Counted from the stretch's first letter, positions 1 through 11,193 are shown. The stretch: 64,000 nt of DNA from Skeletonema tropicum (GCA_037178625.1 CM074141.1:248001-312000), one strand, 5' to 3'. Program-made: numbers and translations. The notes: generated by a model from the letters alone, not told the origin.

Positions 1-239
1 GAAGAGAATAATGCTCCAATGCCAATACCAGTGGCCACGTACGCCTAGAGATTGAGTGGCCAGTACTTTATGGGGGTAGACAGTTCTCTTACGATGTACT
101 GCTTCTGAGTGCAGAGGTGATGCTTCGTATTGGTAGTAGCCACGCCTTCAGAATGGCCTGTACTTTCTGAAGATCTCTTCCTCGTACTGCTTTTGAGCAA
201 TTGCCTCTTTCGATATTCCTATTAAATTATTAACATTAT

Positions 240-377
240 GCTCGTCTACTAAGACTAAGAGGGAACACTAGGCAATGTTAGCCTATTGAGCATTGTCATA
301 ACAGCTAATACACTATTTCATTCCGCTGATGGTAACCATTACAATCTATTGCTCATCATTGGATTGAAAAAGACTTA
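240..377. repeat. Dispersed repeat, copy 1 (inverted relative to 27.7 kb)
   Basis: This stretch matches, in reverse complement, the 3' flank of the AP2 gene at about 27679-27810. The shared part runs from a CATGTTAG-like start through CCGCTGATGG and ATTACAATCTATT to GATTGAAAAAGACT. Matching stops at a TATAGGTTGGAGCTAGTC sequence, suggesting another insertion cut it. No gene is visible in 1-565. Origin as a UTR copy or an old element is open. Confidence 0.6.
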
Positions 378-573
378 TAGGTTGGAGCTAGTCACGGGCC
401 TATGTGACTAGCAAGGTGACTAGCAGAAAAGGGCCCTTACACGACCCTGCCTATTGTGCACAAGACCCGTCAGAATGTCCTAATAGAGGACACCGACCCC
501 TTCGACAATAGTCTGGGCAGGCCGCCCATCCAGGGTTTGCATTGATATAAAGGCCGTGCAGGTCGATTTTTTG

Positions 574-903
574 TAGAGGTTGGTACCGTCCCGATCCCGA
601 CGGGATCGGGAGCGGATTTTCGGGCCGGTATTGAGATCCCGTCCCGAGACCCCCGATCCCGGTAGTCCCGGGATTTTGAGAATCGTACTGCTCAGGTCTC
701 AGGTGTCAAAATCGTCTAAATGGGGATAAAATAGTCCATATTAGCCAATATTTGGCTAGAATTAGACGAAAATCTCAGGAATTTAGCTAATAGCCTCTTC
801 TTGGCAAATCCCGGGATTATCCCGATACCGGGACTCTGCCCGTCGGGACCAATCCCGAATCCCGAAAAAGGCGTCGGGACGGGACGGTAAGTACCAACCT
901 CTA
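574..903. mobile_element. hAT-type MITE with 8-bp target duplication
   Basis: A 330-bp non-coding element begins TAGAGGTTGGTAC and ends with the inverse, GTACCAACCTCTA. The inverted match continues inward to CGTCCCG after a 3-base offset. Both sides carry the direct repeat ATTTTTTG (566-573 and 904-911), an 8-bp target site duplication. The interior is rich in repeats of GATCCCG and CCCGGGA and can fold extensively. An 8-bp duplication and a TAGAG terminus fit the hAT superfamily. It inserted at the end of the foldback element at 905-1384. Confidence 0.75.
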
Positions 904-904
904 A

Positions 905-1384
905 TTTTTTGCACCCGGAGCCTTTCCCGCAATTTTTTTGTTAGTGAAATGCTCTAGCTTTGGGCCATGGTGGCCAAAATTAAGTTTCAGGGAAGTGGTT
1001 TACATGCTTGTCCCGAGATACTATCCTTTAGGTGACTATTATGTGAGTATATATACTGAGGGGCAGGTGGTATAGCCGTATATTTTCGTCGAGATATGCA
1101 TTTGAAGGTGCTCTCTAGCTTGGTACTAGCTTTGATGGCTGATGGCCTGCCAAATTTGTCTAGCAAAAATGCAGTGGACTCTCACAACATGCATTTCTCA
1201 GCGGAGCATTGGAATTATCGGCCAGTCAACACATGTATAGAACCCCCATTATGGTCGACAAAAGGATGGTGATACTGGAAAAGCATATTCGGCAACTCTC
1301 CGAAATATAATTTTGGCCATTGTGGCCCAAAGCTAGAGCATTTCACTAACAAAAAAAATTGAAAAAAGGCTCCGGGTGCAAAAA
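905..1384. mobile_element. Foldback element with ~77-bp inverted arms
   Basis: Left arm 905-982 and right arm 1308-1384 are inverted copies. Both carry TTTTTGCACCCGGAGCC, TTGTTAGTGAAATGCTCTAG and CTTTGGGCCA. The ~325 bp between them shows no convincing gene. No target duplication is obvious, because the left end was split by the hAT-type MITE just upstream. The superfamily is unknown. Confidence 0.6.
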
Positions 1385-1897
1385 GTGAAGATTTTGGCGG
1401 GATGCACAGTCTTGTGTGGATTTAATTTTGCCGTAGAAATATGTACCAAAACTCTACGGTAGGAATTCAAAAAACTAGAACTTCGACCTCCAAAAACCAA
1501 TGACATCCCAACCATGGCGACCAATTTGCTCCCCTTTCCATTGTAATGCCGGAAGCTATCCCCGTAATATCGTATCGTCGACTTCCATTGGTTCATATGA
1601 GAACGTCTGTGCAGTGGAAGTGCGGTCGAAGCGGTCGTATCGATCAAATAGTACTGTTTTTCATGTAGCTAGTCGGCCGCCCACCAGATGGGCCGAGATA
1701 GTCGGCACGTGTTATCACAACAACAATTGATTGGGAGAGGCAATCCAGCGATAATTATTACTCCGCACGTCTGTCATGATTGGTATGATCGGTTGGTGAG
1801 GCGGAAGTGCGTATATATTGCGATTGTGTCCGCCAATGCTGCCTTTTTATATGTTGTGTTGTCATGACACAACATCGACTCTCTCACCTATGACGGT
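1385..1897. other. Intergenic, no gene seen
   Basis: About 510 bp with no supported coding region. It contains one GTAGGAATT motif (1459-1467), also found upstream of LRR genes elsewhere in the window, with no gene nearby to regulate. Confidence 0.5.
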
Positions 1898-1902
1898 CTT
1901 TA

Positions 1903-2145
1903 TGTTAGAATAGACGATATAGGAGTTTGTCCCAGCGGTAGTCGCACCGGGACCGCTTACTCCTTACTTGGCTTGTTCTAGCTCGACTCTTGACGGCACG
2001 TCGACCAACGCTCTTGTCCGCCCGAATACACAATAGAAGTAAATAGTAAAACCCCCTTTACTGTGTGGTGTTGTTCCATATAACGTACGTCAATAGACGG
2101 TTGGAACGGCATCCACTAAACACTTCTATTACCGTAATTGTAACA
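1903..2145 (+). repeat. Copia 5' LTR
   Basis: A 243-bp terminal repeat starting TGTTAGAATAG and ending GTAATTGTAACA. It is identical to the 3' LTR except for one T/C difference within GACTC[T/C][T/C]GACGGC (T here, C in the 3' copy). The terminal pentamers TGTTA and TAACA are inverse complements, as expected for integrase recognition. Confidence 0.95.
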
Positions 2146-2183
2146 GTTCATCAGCCTGTTCTACGGCTGAAATCTTGTCTACG

Positions 2184-2744
2184 ATGGCAAACGACAATCC
2201 ATCATCCGTTGATGGCTCCGCCTCATCCGACGCAGAGATACTCAAGCAACTAGTTAAGAAAAATGCCAAAGCCACCAAAGCGCTCGTCAGCAAGCTGGAG
2301 GAATTGACTACTACGTTGTCTACGGGTCTCTCTACTTTGTCAGATACTTTGAAAAACGTTGGATCTCTTGATTCTGTGGTGACATCTTGTGATGGGATTG
2401 CTGCGCAATTGACTGCCATCAATTCTTTTTACACTCAATCTGGCCAGACTTGGAAGTCCTGCCCCGGCGATCTCGCAAAGATTGCTACCGCCATGGACAC
2501 CTCCTCGTCGGCCTCAACGAAGATGTCTTCGGCAACGAATCCTCATTCACGCCCTATTAATTTAGCAACCACATCAGGAGTGAAGGGATGGCTAGCAGGC
2601 GTTGATTTGCCCGCTCATATTCCAGTCGATATCCACGTTGGTCCTGAAGCTAAAGCCCAATTCAGAGTGCTCCTTGAGCATCTGGACGTTTGTGGGTTTG
2701 GCAGTCTCCTCCGGTCAATTTGTCAACTTTGTGCTCGCAGCTAG
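2184..2744 (+). pseudogene. gag: Copia gag N-terminal region, truncated
   Basis: The frame opens with ATG at 2184, 38 bp after the LTR, and encodes about 186 residues. The N-terminal half is acidic and Ser/Thr-rich with a Leu-rich amphipathic stretch (ILKQLVKK to LSDTLKN), as in Gag coiled coils. The frame stops at 2744 (TAG) in a region where a neighbouring frame continues to 2784. No CX2CX4HX4C zinc knuckle is visible. Position and character support Gag; the C-terminal nucleic-acid-binding part is missing or frame-disrupted. Confidence 0.6.
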
Positions 2745-3568
2745 GAGTCATTCCGCTCAGTACTTGATCGTCCGAATAAATTAGCATTCAGCCCTACTTC
2801 GATGATCTCCACCGACGGAATTGTTTTCCTGCAGCGAAGGGAGAGTGCTCGTCCCTAGGACTTTATCCCGCAAATACCAACTGTCACCAACCAACACAAC
2901 TGTAGCTATGGCCGTTCCTTCCCTTCCGGTTGGCAGGGGGGGGGACGTAGTGATGTTGGTGTTACGCTTGAGAATTCACATTCCACGATCTATTGATGCT
3001 GTATTCGCTTGGAAACTTCTTTATCTCGATGTGACTCCTTCTGGATCGATGAATCGATGCACTCAACCATACAATGTCTGATGAATGATTCTTCAGCATT
3101 GCGTGGCAGATCTTCTGATCACAGCTTCGTTATCATTCACGAGGGAGAAAGATAAGTTCAAGCATGAGTTTGTATAGCTGATCGCGTTGAGTCTTATCAG
3201 AGTAGTCTAATGGATCGACATAAGTTGTTCGGAAATCGCGCTTACTGCATGGCTCCTTGAAGGGATATTGAGCGCACTTTTCGCCTATATCCAGTAGGAT
3301 CATGATGGGTTCAAGTGGTCTCTGTTCGGTCTCCTTTAGATGGCAACGATAGACAAGAAATTAAGAATTTAAGTTGTACCCGGCTTTGTGAAAGCAATGC
3401 CACCTTTTCTCTCGTTCAGTGCATTTGCTTTATTTTGCAGCAGTGACGATTTTTGGTAGCCCGTACCTCTGCGGTAGGCAGTGGAGTTCCTGGTAGCCTC
3501 GAGTACACGAGATTCAAGCCAAAACATGTGCAAACTAATCTTGGCCTGCTTGGAAGTTATGTGCTTGA
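2745..3568 (+). other. Disrupted gag-pol junction of the Copia element
   Basis: This 0.8-kb stretch lies inside the element between the gag-like frame and the open pol frame, where the Gag C-terminus and zinc knuckle should be. All frames are interrupted and I recognise no domain. It contains a run of nine G at 2937-2945, a likely indel site. Rearrangement or decay here probably inactivates the element. Confidence 0.5.
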
Positions 3569-6328
3569 TTGCATTCTTTGGATCGGGCGAACGTTGTGTG
3601 TCTACGGGTTGGAAGTCCTTCTCCGACATGCCGATCAATTTGGATGATATTATGCAATCCCGAGGGAGATCCTCCTTCCAAGCGTGCGAGGAAGTATTCG
3701 GCACGGCAGGAAGAGCTTAATGATTGCCACATATCTTTACGTCCCATGAATTCGAAGCTTAATGTTTTCACTTCCTATCAAGTTGGTGGTGCTCATTTGC
3801 ATTTGGCTTCACCCCTCAATCGGCAGGTTAGTCTTGGAGTTACAGCTGCTATTGATTCTGCTACTGTGTTCCCGTATTTCGACGACCCGCTCAGACTTTC
3901 AGTAGTGTATGCATACGTTGCCAAGAGTATTAAGGAACCACCCGACTGCGCGTTGCAGTACTTATGGGCGATGTCCTGGCATTTCTTTTGGGCATTCATT
4001 TACGTTGTTAAGGGTTACTGCAGGTTGAGGTACAATTTGGAGTGCAAGTACATTGCGCAGCTTTTTGGACAGGAGTTTCCGGATACAACTAGCTCGCAGG
4101 ATATTTTGAAGGTGCATTGCTTAGCCACTGGTGGAGCTCCCAAGCAGGAAATCATCTCTTTCGACTCAGATGGCATTCCGTTTATCGTGGACTCAGGCGC
4201 CGACTGCATTATAAGCAATGTTCGTGCTCTTTTCAAGGATTTGTCTGCTATCTCAACGGTGGTCCACACTGCTAGCGGTCCTGACACCCGCACTCGTTAC
4301 CAAGGTATTTTCATGCTACAGCTTCCAGACGACAACGGGGTTATTCATAGCTACGAGGTTCCTGGATGCGTCTATGACCCATACACCTCGTACAATATTC
4401 TCGGTGTTAGCAAGCTTAGCAAGTTCTTCGGGGATAAGTCAACTTCCAACGACCCCCGAGACAAAGACGGTACGAAAGCAGATTCTGGTGGCACGCGAAC
4501 GCATCTTGTGTGGGATCATGAGCAGCATGAATTGCATTTTCTGCATCCTTCTAGAGAATACGGCCTTCCGATCCTTCGTTTGTACAAAGGTACTTCGACT
4601 TTTCAAGCATTCTGCTCGAGATATTTCCCTTTCTATAACGAGGCGGTTCATTATGCCTTCTCCTCCGCTTACTCTGTGGCTCCAGTTTCTTCAGAGGTAG
4701 CTTCGGTGAACGAGGGAGATGATATGGATAAGGACGAAGTTGGCGGTGACGAGTGGTATACACCCGATGTGTGTGCTCCATGCAGTCCTCAACCTCAGCA
4801 GAAAGGCTCTAAGATATCAAATCAGTCGAATGGTTTTAAGTTAGGCGAGAGTGTGCTGTACGTCAAGTTCGTAAAGGACAGGAAGAAGGGGAAGAAAACT
4901 AAGACGCGTGTGTCCACGATTTCAGCAGTTTACGAGGGAGTCAACGCAGATGGGAAGACTCATATTATTCGTCTGGCAGATGGTACGAAGATGACAGTTC
5001 ATGACTGTTACCTTCAGAAGCACCTTCAACCATCGTTTGACAATATTCCGCAGACTCCTCTCGATTATAAGAATGAAGTGGGCGTAGGCATTTCGCAGGA
5101 GGAAGCTCAGCGCCTGGCTCGACCTAAGGCTTTGTCGCCAGTGCAGCAGGAGTTACTTTCTTGGCATCACCGTCTTTACCACCTTAAGTTCAAGCGTATC
5201 TTCACGCTTGCTCGTTTGGGAATCCTTCCTAAGTCCCTTTTGGAGTGTGAGAAAACAGCACCTCTCTGTCTAGAATGTCAATTTGGTCAGGCCAAGCGTC
5301 GGGCTTGGAGATTTAAAGGAAAGAAATCTGGTTCAATTCAGAAGAAATCCGAGACCAAACCAGGGGATGGCGTATCGGTGGATCAAATCGTTAGTGCCCA
5401 GCCAGGGCTGGTTCCTCAGATGAGCGGTTTTCTTACGCACGATAGACTCTGGGGAGCAACAACATTTGTCGACCATGTGAGTGATTACGTTTACGTCCAT
5501 CTTATGAAGAATTTCTCTATTGAGGAAACTTTATCAGCGAAGAAAGCCTTTGAGAAGATCTTTTCGGGGGCAGATTGTGAGGTCCGGTCATATAGAGCTG
5601 ACAATGGACGCTTTGCTGATTCGAAATGGCAGGAATCTTGTGACAAGCTCGGTCAAGGGCTGACGTTTTGTGGCGTAGGTAACCACAGACAGAACGGAAA
5701 GATTGAAGCCAAGAATAAACAGTTGACGCTTGCTGCTAGGACGCTACTCTTGCACGGGATGAGACTATGGCCTGAAATGATATCTACCTACTTCTGGCCA
5801 TTTGCGATGAAAGCAGCAGCGGAAGCACACAACAAACTTGCAATTGATGCCGATGGAAATACTCCAGAATCACGCCTTTTCGGTGTCAAGCAACCTGAAT
5901 CTCTACCAGTTCAATCCTTCCATACGTTATTCTGCCCGGTCTTCGTGTTAGACCATCGACTTCATTCAGCAGGAGGTTCTGTCCCGAAATGGGACCCTCG
6001 CGCTCGGTGTGGTGTATATCTTGGACATTCTCCCTTGCATGCTGGCAGTGTCGCTCTGGTATTCAATCCCTTGACGGGGAGAGTTTCGCCAGCGTATCAC
6101 GTAGTTTTCGATGACACTTTCTCAACTGTTCCTTACATGAGAGCCGCATCGTTGCCACCAAATTGGGAGGATCTTGTCAAGAATTCTTCAGAGATTGCAA
6201 CCACCGAAGAGTTTGATCTTGCAGAAAATTGGACAAATGAGTTAGATTCGGATAATTTGAATTCGCCCGTGCACACGGCAGGTCCCTCCTTGACCAAGAT
6301 TACGGACCCTTTTCGCTATTGTTCCTGA
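3569..6328 (+). pseudogene. pol: Copia pol, part 1: protease and integrase
   Basis: An open frame of 919 codons with no ATG at its upstream end. Counting from 3569, the aspartic protease motif DSGAD is at residues 208-212. The pre-integrase zinc region has H533/H534, H538, C567 and C570 (HHCC). The integrase catalytic triad is D605, D678 and E713, the last two 35 residues apart as in D,D(35)E enzymes. A conserved NGKIEAKNK surrounds the glutamate. The frame ends at 6328, while the continuation of the polyprotein is open in the next frame from about 6303, indicating a single frameshift near 6300-6310. Confidence 0.9.
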
Positions 6329-7169
6329 TCAGAATAACCACGATAGTGAATTAAGCCCCGCTCGAGCAACCTCCTCCTCAGAATCACGGAAACGTACAGT
6401 GCAGCCTTCCGAGGGAGAGAAATCGGCACAAACATCTTCAAATAGGTTGAAGGTGACGTTTGAGAATGACAAGAACGCTGCAGCAAGTTCACCGTCGACC
6501 AAGCGCACCAAATTGAATGATGAGCCGTCTGCAGGCACATCCCGAGCAATTGTTCCGCCAGCAGAAAATGCACTTCCAACATCCGATCCTTTATCTATGC
6601 CGCGCATCATCAATCTAGACGAAGCAGGGCTACGTAGATCGGAACGTATTGCAGCAGCGAAAGAGTTAAAAGATGCAACAACAAAGGAAGGAACTAAGGT
6701 GTTTGCTGTGTCACTCTTTACCGCATTTGGAACGGTAGGGTCAATTACTCTACCAGATTACGGCCGCAATACAGAAGAAGAGCTTTCGTGGGGTGATCGA
6801 TGCATGAATAGGTTTTATGAAGTCAACGAGCTGTACGATGGTACCTGCAATCAATTGCACTTTATGTCTTTCTCCACCGAGTCTGACCAAGTGGCGTCGA
6901 ATGAGGTCTTCACTTATTCGCAGGCAATGAAACAGCACGATGTAGAGGACTTTCAGGAAGCCATGAAGAAAGAAATCGCAGATCACACCGAGAGAGAGCA
7001 CTGGGTCCTAGTCCCTCGATCGTCTATGCCGAAGGGAAAGAAAGCTATCATGTCGATTTGGTCTTTTAAGAGGAAGAGGCTCCCGACTGGGGAACTGCTT
7101 AAGCATAAAGCTAGGCTGTGCGCTCATGGAGGGATGCAGAAGTGGGGGGAGAATTACTGGGAAACCTAG
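6303..7169 (+). pseudogene. pol: Copia pol, part 2: linker and RT N-terminus, ends at nonsense codon
   Basis: This frame continues pol after the frameshift. It holds a low-complexity linker, then an RRSERIAAAKELKD segment and the start of the RT module (EDFQEAMKKEIADHTE, KHKARLCAHGGMQKWGENYWET). In copia RTs the last block continues into an SPVV-type motif. Here a TAG at 7167-7169 sits where an aromatic residue is expected, and the same frame resumes immediately as SPVVNMLTVR. This is therefore an in-frame nonsense mutation, not a frame change. Confidence 0.85.
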
Positions 7170-8522
7170 TCACCAGTCGTGAATATGCTCACGGTTCGTC
7201 TTATCCTTCTGATCTGCAAGATTCACAAGCTTCACAGCAAATCGATCGATTTTGTATTAGCGTTCCCTCAGGCCGACTTAGAGGAAGACATCTGGATGGA
7301 AATCCCTTTGGGAGTAGCTGTCAAGTCGAAGGATGGAGGTTCTTATCTATTGAAGTTGAAGAAGAATCTCTACGGACTAAAGCAAGGAAGTCACAATTGG
7401 TTCAAGCATCTTGAGCAGGGTTTGCGGAAACGTAGACTCATTCCTTCCGAAGTTGATCCCTGCCTTTATTTGAAGAAGGGTTTAGCAGTACTTACGTACG
7501 TAGATGATTGCATTTTGGTTTCTACGAGCAAGAAAGCGATTGACGATCTTGTTGAAAGTCTCAAGAATGGAGAGGAAAAGTTCATTCTCACCGATGAAGG
7601 AGACATCGACAAGTTTCTTGGCATAGAGATCAAGCACTTCGAAGACGGATCATTTGAACTCTCACAACCACACCTTATTACGAGAATCCTCCAACTACTC
7701 CAACTCGATAACAACAATCAATGGAAGTCTAGCACGAACTCGCGACGAACCCCTTCGGAGCAAGTAATCCTACACAGGGATTCCGAGGGAGATGAACGGA
7801 GGTATGCCAAGGACTGGAACTATCGAACGGCAGTGGGAATGCTCACATACCTTCAGGGAAATTCCAGACCAGACATTTCGGTTCACGTCCACCAATGCGC
7901 AAGGTTTTCAGTTGATCCAAAGCGGAGTCATGAGAGGGCAATCATTAATATTGGCAGGTATCTTTTGATGAATAGAGACAGAGGAATTATCTACAAACCG
8001 GACACTAGCAAAGGATTAGAATGTTATGTGGATGCGGATTTTGCTGGAGGTTGGCAGAAGGCAGATGCTGAGTCAGCTGATAGTGTGATGTCGCGAACTG
8101 GATACGTTCTTATGTACGCAGGTTGTCCGATCCATTGGGTAAGTAAGTTGCAAACGGAGATAGCTTTGAGCACAGCAGAAGCGGAGTATATTGCGCTTTC
8201 GCAGTCGTTAAGAGAAGTTATCCCGCTGATGACTATGATGAAAGAGTTGAAGTCGGCATTTCCAATCGAGATTCAGGTACCAAACTTCAATTGCACGGTG
8301 CACGAAGACAATCAGTCTTGCATCAGCATGGCTACCAAGCAGAAGTTCTCACCCCGAACGAAGCATATTGCTTTGAAGTATCATCACTTCCGCTCCTACG
8401 TTGACTCCAAGCGAATCGAGATTCAATACATCAATACGCACGATCAGCTGGCTGACAGCCTGACAAAGCCACTTGGTGCGAATCTATTCTTGGCTCATCG
8501 TAAGATGTTGATGGGATGGTAA
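7170..8522 (+). pseudogene. pol: Copia pol, part 3: reverse transcriptase core and RNase H
   Basis: Same frame as the preceding segment. Counting from the GTG at 7179, the first RT catalytic aspartate is D24 in SIDFVLAFPQADLEED and the YVDD box is at residues 107-110. RNase H signatures follow: ECYVDADFAGGW, STAEAEYIALSQ, HEDNQSC and HIALKYHHF, then INTHDQLADSLTKPL near the C-terminus. The stop is 33 bp before the 3' LTR. The enzyme core looks intact, but it has no start of its own and depends on readthrough of the upstream nonsense codon and frameshift. Confidence 0.92.
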
Positions 8523-8548
8523 TATCGAGGTAGGTAATGTCTCGCTAC

Positions 8549-8555
8549 GAGGGAG
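8549..8555 (+). promoter_or_regulatory. Polypurine tract of the Copia element
   Basis: GAGGGAG lies immediately before the 3' LTR, where the plus-strand primer of an LTR retrotransposon must be. It is short, and its assignment rests on position and composition. Confidence 0.65.
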
Positions 8556-8798
8556 TGTTAGAATAGACGATATAGGAGTTTGTCCCAGCGGTAGTCGCAC
8601 CGGGACCGCTTACTCCTTACTTGGCTTGTTCTAGCTCGACTCTCGACGGCACGTCGACCAACGCTCTTGTCCGCCCGAATACACAATAGAAGTAAATAGT
8701 AAAACCCCCTTTACTGTGTGGTGTTGTTCCATATAACGTACGTCAATAGACGGTTGGAACGGCATCCACTAAACACTTCTATTACCGTAATTGTAACA
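8556..8798 (+). repeat. Copia 3' LTR
   Basis: A 243-bp direct repeat of 1903-2145 with a single substitution. The target duplication CTTTA follows directly at 8799-8803. Confidence 0.95.
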
Positions 8799-8803
8799 CT
8801 TTA

Positions 8804-9680
8804 CTGCATCAAATGAGTATCATGAATGAAAATGGCATGCATAGGCAACATTCTTAAAGTTCGTAATAGGATGAGGCAATAATCGCCGCTGAGGATGAGC
8901 CGTCTATGATCGTAGGCCTTCGTTAGTACGGAAACTTCGCTTTGGTGGTTCTCAAAAGATCGGCCTTATCCTTCGTGTGTCATGGCAATGGAATGTCTAT
9001 TCACTTATAAACTCGGCACAATATCGTGTCATTACGTTTCAATAAGCGGTGTCCGCGTGGGGGGTTGCTGTTGACTTCATGCAAGAGAGAGTGTCTTGAT
9101 TCGACTGTTGTTGAGTGATGGAACACAAGTTCTTCACATCAGTGCTTCCGAACATTAAACCACACAACAATATACAGCAACATATTGCACCGCCGCATCG
9201 ACCCAAACAGCAGTAGAAAACAAGATGCAATAATCCTATACCTTCGTATGCAACAAGACGATGACTTTTATCTCAATATCATTGATCTTGGACGATTCAT
9301 CGGTCCATCGATGATAATTGGGATACAGAATTTGCAATTATTAATGATTGTACACTATGCAGATGCTAAAATAATGACCCATGTTAACAACCATGACTGT
9401 ATCGACGTACTGAGTCGATAACGTTGTTCAAACAGCTTTGTCGATGCAATAGAGGCGCCCGTAGGGAGCGGAACGCCATGGTGGCCATGTTGTGGGCAAT
9501 TTTGTTGCGGTATTGACAATCTTGTGATACATATTGGGTTCCTCTGTTAAGAAAACGGAACGACATCTAAATTGGATTATTAGCACCGTGACTAGCTTGT
9601 GACTAGCTGTGTAGAAATCTACATGGGAATCAGTACGTTTTGTAGCTAGTCGACTAGCGACTAGCTCCAACCTATAACCA
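8804..9680. other. Intergenic with CTAGTC-rich repeat at its end
   Basis: No supported gene. The end (about 9585-9676) holds several CTAGTC/GACTAG units and closes with GACTAGCTCCAACCTAT, the inverse of 376-392. The two sites could be ends of one element later split by the Copia insertion, or two unrelated copies. No matching target duplication was found next to them. Confidence 0.4.
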
Positions 9681-10065
9681 CTAGAGAGCTTGAGAGAGAG
9701 ATGATGAGCAGACTGTTATGTTTACGATCGAGAGGCAGCAAAAGAATCTCAAAGTAAGTAGTAGGCGAGTCACGAGTCTCCCTACTGTTGAAGAAGGAGG
9801 GTAGTACTTATGGGAAACAGATTGTGGGAGAGGCCACTTCGTTTCCTTTCAGCCAAAGGGGTGACTTAAGCTTAATGTTAGATCCATGTGGCTATCACCT
9901 GGCTCGTGGAAGCCTTATCTTCCTGTTTCATTCTGCACTGCTTCAGTAGCTCGTGCAAAATGGTTTGGTGAACCTGTGTCTCGAGAGCGTATGCTCTCAT
10001 CTGCAGATTGGTGTTGTCAACGATAGAAGTTATGCATTATGTGCCAAGTTATTCGTTCGTCTTCA
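9681..10065. repeat. ~380-bp dispersed repeat, copy 1
   Basis: Nearly the whole stretch recurs in inverse orientation at about 41945-42330. Shared landmarks include the GATGATG[A/C]GCAGACTG end, CTTTGAGATTCTTTTGCTGC, CTCTCATCTGCAGATTGGTG and AGTTCGTTCGTCTT-like sequence. There is no coding frame conserved between the copies. The boundaries are similarity limits; no terminal repeats are evident. Confidence 0.7.
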
Positions 10066-10165
10066 TTATAAATATATCATTATCTCGAAGGAGCGCTACA
10101 GACGACCAAGCAATCTACTCATCCTCGCCGATACCATCATTCTTTCCCTCTTCAAGATTATTATC

Positions 10166-11056
10166 TCATTCAAATGAGTTCGATGGGAACTCGAGAAATG
10201 GCAGGATACTATTCATCACAATATCTTGAGGTACAAAATGCTTGAGTATAGGCGCAACATCCTCATCCAATAAGCGGCGATGCTCTGCTTTGTAGCGACC
10301 AAGTTGGCGCAGAACCGATCCTATCCACGTCCGTATCACCTCAGCCTTCTCTCCCGCCTCCCCCATTTCTCCAGCAGCTGCAGTGGGAAGAGTCTGATTG
10401 ATTGAATCAATTTCTTCATTCATACTGTTTTTCCATTCCTCCAAATATAAAGCGGCAATAGTTTCATTTAGCCGTGCCCCCTCAACTAGACCTACATGCT
10501 TCAAATTTTGACACTCCGTGAATACGTAGACATGAGTAATCATGTCTTTTTTCAATGGAATGGAGATTCGTTCAAGAGAGGTACACTTCAAGCATGCCCC
10601 CCTCTCAACTCTTTCAAGCTTGCTACCGAAGTTTGCGTCTGTCAGAGCTCTACAATGACCGAATGCATCCTCCTCAACGATCCTGGCGGATGGCAGGGTG
10701 ATACTCCTCAGAGATCTGCAGTAACCGAATGCCCCATCTCCAATAATTTCCAGCTTACAACACTCCACGTCCGTCAGGGCTAAACAGCGATAGAATGCCA
10801 TCCTCTCAACACTTGTGACACCCGGCATGATTACCCGTCTCAAGCGAGGGCAGGCAAAGAATGCGTATTCTTGAATCTTTTCGACTTTATCATGACAGAT
10901 TACTTCAACAATGTTAGGATGATGAACGAATGCGTCTGCTAGAATGACTTTGACGGATTCATGAACGAAGATATGAGTTACTCTCTGGGGAATAACTTCG
11001 CCTTCCTCGCCTCTATAGACGTATCTCATGAAATTGTTATCGCCCACGTCAGACAT
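10166..11056 (-). CDS. BspA-like leucine-rich repeat protein, type 1 (copy A, intact)
   Basis: This is the only uninterrupted standard type-1 copy in the window, 296 residues from the ATG at 11056. That start begins MSDVGDNNFMRYVYRGEEGE, shared by the paralogs; the frame is open 45 codons further upstream but unconserved there. The N-terminal domain is followed by about six LRR_5 repeats of ~23 residues of the form xAFxxCxxLxxIxLPxxxxI. The C-terminal third is a conserved helical region (TIAALYLEEWKNSMNEEI, AEVIRTWIGSVLRQL, HRRLLDEDVAP) ending ILPFLEFPSNSFE. There is no signal peptide or membrane segment. Molecular function is unknown; BspA-type repeats commonly mediate protein binding. A GTAGGAATT motif lies 138 bp upstream. 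Confidence 0.85.
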   Translation of the reverse strand: MSDVGDNNFMRYVYRGEEGEVIPQRVTHIFVHESVKVILADAFVHHPNIVEVICHDKVEKIQEYAFFACPRLRRVIMPGVTSVERMAFYRCLALTDVECCKLEIIGDGAFGYCRSLRSITLPSARIVEEDAFGHCRALTDANFGSKLERVERGACLKCTSLERISIPLKKDMITHVYVFTECQNLKHVGLVEGARLNETIAALYLEEWKNSMNEEIDSINQTLPTAAAGEMGEAGEKAEVIRTWIGSVLRQLGRYKAEHRRLLDEDVAPILKHFVPQDIVMNSILPFLEFPSNSFE

Positions 11057-11193
11057 GATGGAACAGTAGTAAATATTAAATATGCATGTTTGCAAGCTGT
11101 TGCAAGGAATGGGAAATCGACATGTTTTTCGGCCTTCATTCGGCTTGATTGATCTCCAGCTGTTTTTGACATGAAAAGATACTGAATTCAACC

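Larger units (their letters stand above)
1898..8803 (+). mobile_element. Ty1/copia LTR retrotransposon (CoDi-like), complete with TSD
   Basis: The element has two 243-bp LTRs (1903-2145 and 8556-8798), each bounded by TGTTA...TAACA, and is flanked by a perfect 5-bp direct repeat CTTTA (1898-1902 and 8799-8803). The order protease, integrase, reverse transcriptase, RNase H is that of Ty1/copia. The LTRs differ at one position, so insertion was recent. No TGG-type primer binding site follows the 5' LTR, so a 3'-CCA primer is unlikely; priming from an internal part of a tRNA is possible but unproven. Coding frames are broken in several places, so this copy is probably not autonomous. Confidence 0.95.

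Noticed and set aside
3369..3704. 111-codon minus-strand frame inside the Copia element
   Set aside because: It overlaps the broken gag-pol junction, has no recognisable domain, and the element is plus-strand; treated as a shadow frame.
10496..10783. Plus-strand frame antisense to LRR copy A (similar ones at 22561, 25149, 49645 and 56365)
   Set aside because: They recur only because the LRR coding repeats are similar on the sense strand; the proteins are Cys/Asn/Pro-rich shadows with no start conservation.
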